From the NCBI GenBank assembly GCA_002104905.1, contig MCFE01000521.1, forward strand, positions 1 to 63,062: a DNA stretch of 63,062 nucleotides, read 5' to 3'. The position numbers were made by a program, and so were the translations under genes. The notes below the pieces were generated by a model. The model made no database searches. It worked only from the letters and a program-made list of their open reading frames with translations, and was not told the origin of the DNA. Positions 59,118-63,062 of the stretch are shown one piece after another (the stretch's first letter is position 1; the number at the start of each line of letters is the position of its first letter). The stretch is from Basidiobolus meristosporus CBS 931.73. Taxonomy: Eukaryota; Basidiobolomycota; Basidiobolomycetes; Basidiobolales; Basidiobolaceae.

Positions 59118-59602
59118 AATTTTTCCAGAATTTTCAAATACTCCTTACTTTCATAGTTGAGCTTACGCTGCACATCCAATATGATATAGTGTGTTTTCAA
59201 TAGAAGTGCCAGGGGGGAAGAGTTGATGCTGTGTTGTGTGTTTGTATCCAGAGGGCCGGTATGTTTTACCCACGGATAACACAGCAAGTGAGAAAAGATA
59301 AAGCTGAACATGCTGCCATGAAAAATAGGTAAGTCTATCATCATCCCTTGGGCTTAATGAATGCTAATCCTGGCTTGAGCAGAACAAGAGGATAAGATGA
59401 TGAATTGGGGCTAGAATGATAAGACTATGTGTCAGAATCTCCAACATGGGTGCCTGGCACACAGCCTACGCAAATTTCCACCAAACCAACCAGGGCACCA
59501 ATACATGATCGATTTGGCCTGACAACCAGCAAACTTTCCCCATAGTAGCAGTGAGTTATACGAGGATGGAGTAGCGGACAAGCAAGAATAATGGTACAAG
59601 TG
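59118..59602. other. Unique intergenic sequence
   Basis: There is no open frame of note and no match to the TE families. It lies between the tRNA fragment and tRNA-Val. Confidence 0.4.
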
Positions 59603-59675
59603 GGTTCCATTGTGTAGTGGTTATCACATCTGCTTTACACGCAGAAGGTAGTGGGTTCGATCCCCACTGGAACCA
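59603..59675 (+). tRNA. tRNA-Val(TAC)
   Basis: The 73-nt cloverleaf has acceptor GGTTCCA/TGGAACC, anticodon stem TCTGC/GCAGA with loop TTTACAC (anticodon TAC), T arm GTGGG-TTCGATC-CCCAC and discriminator A. There is no intron. A TTTT Pol III terminator follows at 59676. Confidence 0.97.
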
Positions 59676-59982
59676 TTTTGTCGGAGGGGGGGGGGGTCGT
59701 TCTATTTTGAAAATTGTAAGAATGCAAATCGCATATTTAAAGCAATTGCCACCATAAAATACGCCAGTTATTCAACAAGAATATAAGGCCAACGGGGTTG
59801 GCTGTGATACAATGCCTGAGCTAGAAATGGTCGGGGACAATATTTTTGGTCCGATTAGCCCAGAGATAAGTGCATGTAGGGAGGGATGGGAGTTAAGGGA
59901 GATATCGGGTAGTGAATGTGCTCCAGTGGATATACAAGTATATGAGGAATCTTCACTAACAAACACACAGAAACTGCCACAT

Positions 59983-60055
59983 GGGGTTCTAGCTCAAATG
60001 GTAGAGCGCTCGCTTTGCATGCGAGAGGCACAGGGATCGATACCCTGGATCTCCA
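59983..60055 (+). tRNA. tRNA-Ala(TGC)
   Basis: The 73-nt gene has anticodon stem CTCGC/GCGAG with loop TTTGCAT (anticodon TGC) and T arm CAGGG-ATCGATA-CCCTG. The acceptor GGGGTTC/GATCTCC has a G-U pair at 3-70, the alanine identity pair, and one T-T mismatch at 5-68. A T run follows at about 60066-60070. Confidence 0.93.
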
Positions 60056-60290
60056 TCCGAATAATTATTTTTACCTTGCCCCACAGCCAGGGTAGAGATG
60101 AAAAATTATTCTTGGGCAGGCAAAAGGATCCATCGATGGCATAATTTATGCAATGGGTTGGTGGGGATGGGGGCCCCTCCTGCCAATGCTATATTTGAAA
60201 GAAGCTGCTATCAGAGCGAAGCAGGTAAAGTAATTTGCTACCAAAGTAGGTGGCCAAGTGGCCGACAAACGAAACAATGAGCAAAATTTG

Positions 60291-60321
60291 AAGAGAGAGA
60301 GAGAGAGAGAGTGTGTGTGTG
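60291..60321 (+). repeat. (GA)n(GT)n microsatellite
   Basis: About 10 GA units are followed by 5 GT units, downstream of the glycine-rich gene (its 3' flank on the minus strand). Confidence 0.95.
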
Positions 60322-60387
60322 CATGCATGGCGTTGTTGTTTATTTGGTTGGTATCTAGGTTTATGTTGTAGTTTTTTGGTGTACAGA

Positions 60388-61359
60388 TTAGTAACCATAG
60401 GCAGAGCCAGAGCCAGAACCGTAGCCAGGTTTCTCGTGGTAGGATCCACCACCCTTGCCATGATCACGGCCATAATCATCACCACCATAATTTCCGCCCT
60501 TATGCTGGTCACCATTATAGCTGTCACGATCACCGCCTCGGTAGTTTTCGCCACGGTTACCACCACCACCACCATAACCATTATCATAGTTTCCGCCTTT
60601 ACCATGATAGTCGTTATATCTGTCCTCGCCACTGCCGTGGTTGTCGGACTTATGGTCCCCATTGTCGTAGCCACGATCGCCGTAGTTTCCGCCTCTACGG
60701 CCACCATAGCTATCCTCATGGCCATAGTCACCACCACGCTTGTAGTCTTCTTTACCACCATAGTTTCCGCCTTTATGGGAGTAGTCGCGATCATAGTCAC
60801 TATCGTGCTCGCCACCATATTTTCCGCCCTTATGGTAACGATCACCGGAATAATCACCTTCACCGCCGCCACCACCACCATAGTTGTCTTTGTCACTATA
60901 GCTATCCTTGTGACGGTCACCACCGCCACGACGGCCTTCATAGTCATCATTATCATTGTTGTCGTAACCATGACCACCACCGTTGCGATCATAGTCGCCA
61001 CCACGACCACCGTTGCGGTCATAGTCGCCACCACGACCACCACCATTGCGATCATAGTCACCGCCACGACCACCATTGCGATCATAGTCGCCGCCACGAC
61101 CGTGCTCACGATTGTAGTCCTTGTCATCGTAAGATTTACCACCTCGTTTGTAATCGCCTTCATCGTAACCACCCTTGCCACCACCCCTGTGCTTATTGGT
61201 AGTGTCATAGGCTATGCCGCCACCGCCACCGCCCTCATAGGCTGGCTTATGATCTCCATATCTCTCGACGTGCTTGGAGTTCTCATAAGCACCCTCCTTG
61301 GGGATGTAGACTGCAGAAGCGGATAAAGCAAAGAATGCAACAATCAGAGAGTATTTCAT
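60388..61359 (-). CDS. Secreted glycine-rich, charged repeat protein
   Basis: It is an intronless gene of 323 residues. The ATG at 61359 is chosen because it gives a clear signal peptide (MKYSLIVAFFALSASA, cleavage after residue 16 or so); the frame extends 47 codons further upstream, but the TATA box at 61448-61455 lies inside that extension. The mature part is low-complexity: about residues 45-50 are a glycine run, residues 90-140 repeat GGDYDRNGG units, and the rest alternates KGGNYGG/GGxYxR blocks rich in Asp, Tyr, Lys, His and Arg. There is no Cys in the repeats, no anchor and no catalytic domain. It could be a cell-wall, adhesive or matrix protein, or a secreted effector-like protein; the sequence alone does not decide. 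The opposite strand has a long coincidental frame caused by the repeat codons. Confidence 0.85.
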   Translation of the reverse strand: MKYSLIVAFFALSASAVYIPKEGAYENSKHVERYGDHKPAYEGGGGGGIAYDTTNKHRGGGKGGYDEGDYKRGGKSYDDKDYNREHGRGGDYDRNGGRGGDYDRNGGGRGGDYDRNGGRGGDYDRNGGGHGYDNNDNDDYEGRRGGGDRHKDSYSDKDNYGGGGGGEGDYSGDRYHKGGKYGGEHDSDYDRDYSHKGGNYGGKEDYKRGGDYGHEDSYGGRRGGNYGDRGYDNGDHKSDNHGSGEDRYNDYHGKGGNYDNGYGGGGGNRGENYRGGDRDSYNGDQHKGGNYGGDDYGRDHGKGGGSYHEKPGYGSGSGSAYGY

Positions 61360-61447
61360 GATGGAAGCTTTTGCGTTACTTCTGAAGGCGAAAAGAAGGA
61401 GTTGATGACAATGAAATGCCTGCCTTCTATTTTCGGTTACTTCCCAG

Positions 61448-61455
61448 CTTTTATA
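61448..61455 (-). promoter_or_regulatory. TATA box of the glycine-rich protein gene
   Basis: The minus strand reads TATAAAAG 89 bp upstream of the start codon, a spacing suited to a strongly regulated gene with a short 5' UTR. Confidence 0.65.
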
Positions 61456-61550
61456 CAAATCCATGATTGCTACACGGAGAAATATCCTAATGCATGGCAT
61501 GGCACAGCATAAAATCTCGGCAAATATCGAATCTATTCAGTCAGCCAGGC

Positions 61551-61571
61551 AGGAAGGAAGGAAGGAAGGAA
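61551..61571 (+). repeat. (GGAA)n microsatellite
   Basis: Five GGAA units lie upstream of the glycine-rich protein gene. Confidence 0.9.
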
Positions 61572-62453
61572 TACCGTTGGTTGGCTAGTCAGTTGATCAC
61601 CTCGTTGGTGATACTATTCACCGCTCGTATTCAAAGCAAAAAACCCATCAATCGGTGATTATGAATGGATAATTGTAATCATAGAATATGATCAGGGTGA
61701 TTTATTTAGCCTTAGAGGCGGGTCACTCATATCCGTACTAGATTATATGGAATGTGCATGCAACGCATTGTCTACTTAGGGCAGGAGGTAAGTAGACAAG
61801 CAAGCAGGTAAGTAATTAAGCAAAGCGAACCAATCTACTAAGTACTCGGCCGATTATTTACACTCACTTTATATCGGGAGAGGATGATTTAGTACACTTT
61901 GCTACTCTCGAGCCTTTTACCTTACCTGGGAAGAACTTGCTCTATTAGCACGTGTGCAGAATAGCCTCTACAAATGTAATCAATCCCTCGCTATTAGCAG
62001 AATCTAATTAGATTTTACAGGACTTGGTGGCATATTAGGGTTGGTGAGGAAAAAATCAAGATCATTGCTCTAAATGGGCATAAAAACTTGATTTAATATT
62101 ATAGGAAATTTGTGCCCATTCCCCTATGGCCTTCTAGAATGATAGTAAGGTGACCACTGTATAAATCAAGTGGAAAGTGACTCGAACCCTATACCTCATT
62201 CAATACTGAATTGAGTCCCTTCTATGGTCGGACCACATACCAATTAAACCAAATACCCATTTATGAAAAATACTGGCTACATCTGAATTTAGAGTGTGCA
62301 ATCTCTTTGCTGTAAGCCCCCCTCAAGGTAAACTTCTACCAAAAATGACGCGGATTCCAATGAACATTGTAGACTATTTAGAGGGAATAAAGAAAGCCGC
62401 AAATAGGTACTCACTAGAAGTATTCAAAAAGAGATTCACGTTCAGCAAAATAT
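61572..62453. other. Intergenic region with a tRNA-like relic
   Basis: There is no protein frame of note. On the minus strand at about 62255-62170 a B-box GGTTCGAGTC (62188-62179) lies downstream of an A-box-like TTTAATTGGTATGTGG (about 62249-62234), but the arms do not pair, so this is at most a decayed tRNA or SINE head. Confidence 0.4.
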
Positions 62454-62536
62454 TGATAACAGTGAGATTCGAACTCACGCCTCTTACGAGACCGCAACTT
62501 GAGTGCGGCGCCTTAGACCAACTCGGCCATGTTACC
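62454..62536 (-). tRNA. tRNA-Leu(CAA)
   Basis: The 83-nt gene has acceptor GGTAACA/TGTTATC, anticodon stem CCGCA/TGCGG with loop CTCAAGT (anticodon CAA), a long variable arm and T arm with GTTCGAATC, as expected of class II Leu. It has no intron, whereas this isoacceptor often has one in fungi and other eukaryotes. A Pol III terminator (A run on the plus strand) lies at 62436-62440. Confidence 0.95.
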
Positions 62537-63003
62537 TCAATAAAATATGCACTTGTTTGGAATATTTCAATCAATATCGAAATTAAGATGAGATCTCTGC
62601 TGAGAATATCCTGCTGCACAGACCATACTAACTAAAAAAGAATCGGATCTTGAGGAAGAGATCTATGGGTGCAGTCATAGTGCATTGCATCTTTCACCTT
62701 TGATATTACAGGGAGAAACCACTTGATTGAGTATTGGAAATCTTGTAGCGCAGTATACAAGGGTGCAATGAGGTAAGATGAAGTAAAGCTGAGTAAATGG
62801 TCAACACACATCTACCCACCTATCCACATACGTATAAATATATGAAGCGAGAAGCGGGCTAAATGAAAGTGATGTATATGACGATTTTCAACTGTGAATG
62901 CCTGATGTCGCTATATCAACTTAGGCGTATTACACAAGATTATTAACTGATAATATTCCTGATAGATAGCCAAAAACCATAGAATTTAATCGAAAACAAA
63001 AAG
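62537..63003. other. Intergenic region between two tRNA genes
   Basis: No feature is seen except a terminator A run at 62998-63002 for the next tRNA. Confidence 0.5.
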
Positions 63004-63062
63004 AGGTCTCGCCGAGAATCGAACTCGGATTACAAGATTCAGAGTCTTGGGTGCTAACCATT
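63004..63062 (-). tRNA. tRNA-Gln(CTG), cut by the window end
   Basis: The 3' 59 nt are present: part of the D arm, anticodon stem CAAGA/TCTTG with loop CTCTGAA (anticodon CTG), T arm CCGAG-TTCGATT-CTCGG, acceptor strand CGAGACC and discriminator T. The 5' end lies beyond the window. Confidence 0.92.

Noticed and set aside
60313..61326. 337-residue plus-strand frame opposite the glycine-rich gene
   Set aside because: Its Thr/Val/Ile/Ala-rich sequence is the reverse complement of glycine-rich repeat codons; the minus strand has the signal peptide and TATA box.

Overview
This is a eukaryotic window, most likely from a fungus. The protein genes have short spliceosomal introns (about 50-120 bp, GT..AG), the proteins are fungal-like, nuclear tRNA genes are present, and the rest is packed with decayed LTR retrotransposons. 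I cannot name the species. There are no operons, CRISPR arrays or bacterial features.

Layout. (1) 1-46.37 kb is an AT-rich, CpG-poor mosaic of nested and truncated elements. It holds Ty1/copia family A (LTR about 347 bp with ends TGTTGTAAGA/TCTTACAACA, mostly on the minus strand), copia family B (LTR about 366 bp, one nearly complete copy at 13.5-18.0 kb), several Ty3/gypsy elements including a chromodomain-bearing one at 38.5-41.7 kb, a fold-back element family with 5-bp target duplications, and three unclassified repeat families (called S, R and E here). (2) 46.4-54.2 kb is a compact GC-rich gene island: CCT8 (+), ERV41/ERGIC2 (-), RAB11/YPT31 (-) and an ER-type membrane J-protein (+). (3) 54.28-59.09 kb is another copia patch with an internal tandem duplication. 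It ends exactly at the 3' half of a tRNA gene. (4) 59.1-63.06 kb is unique DNA with tRNA-Val(TAC), tRNA-Ala(TGC), tRNA-Leu(CAA), a partial tRNA-Gln(CTG) and a secreted glycine-rich protein gene.

The genes of the island share a theme without forming a pathway: cytosolic chaperonin folding (CCT8), ER-Golgi cargo cycling (ERV41), recycling/exocytic vesicle identity (RAB11) and an ER-type HSP40. RAB11 and the J-protein are divergent and share a 361-bp promoter region; CCT8 and ERV41 converge.

The most notable observations are: a 732-bp near-perfect palindrome with a TATTA target duplication, plus a short relative whose empty site is preserved in another repeat copy; primer-binding sites complementary to the anticodon arm of initiator tRNA-Met (half-tRNA priming) in both copia families; a solo LTR with an intact CTGAT duplication; a young copia element with a YVDK reverse-transcriptase box; and chimeric or duplicated retroelement structures. 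Repeat boundaries were aligned by eye and are approximate to a few bases unless a terminal motif is named.
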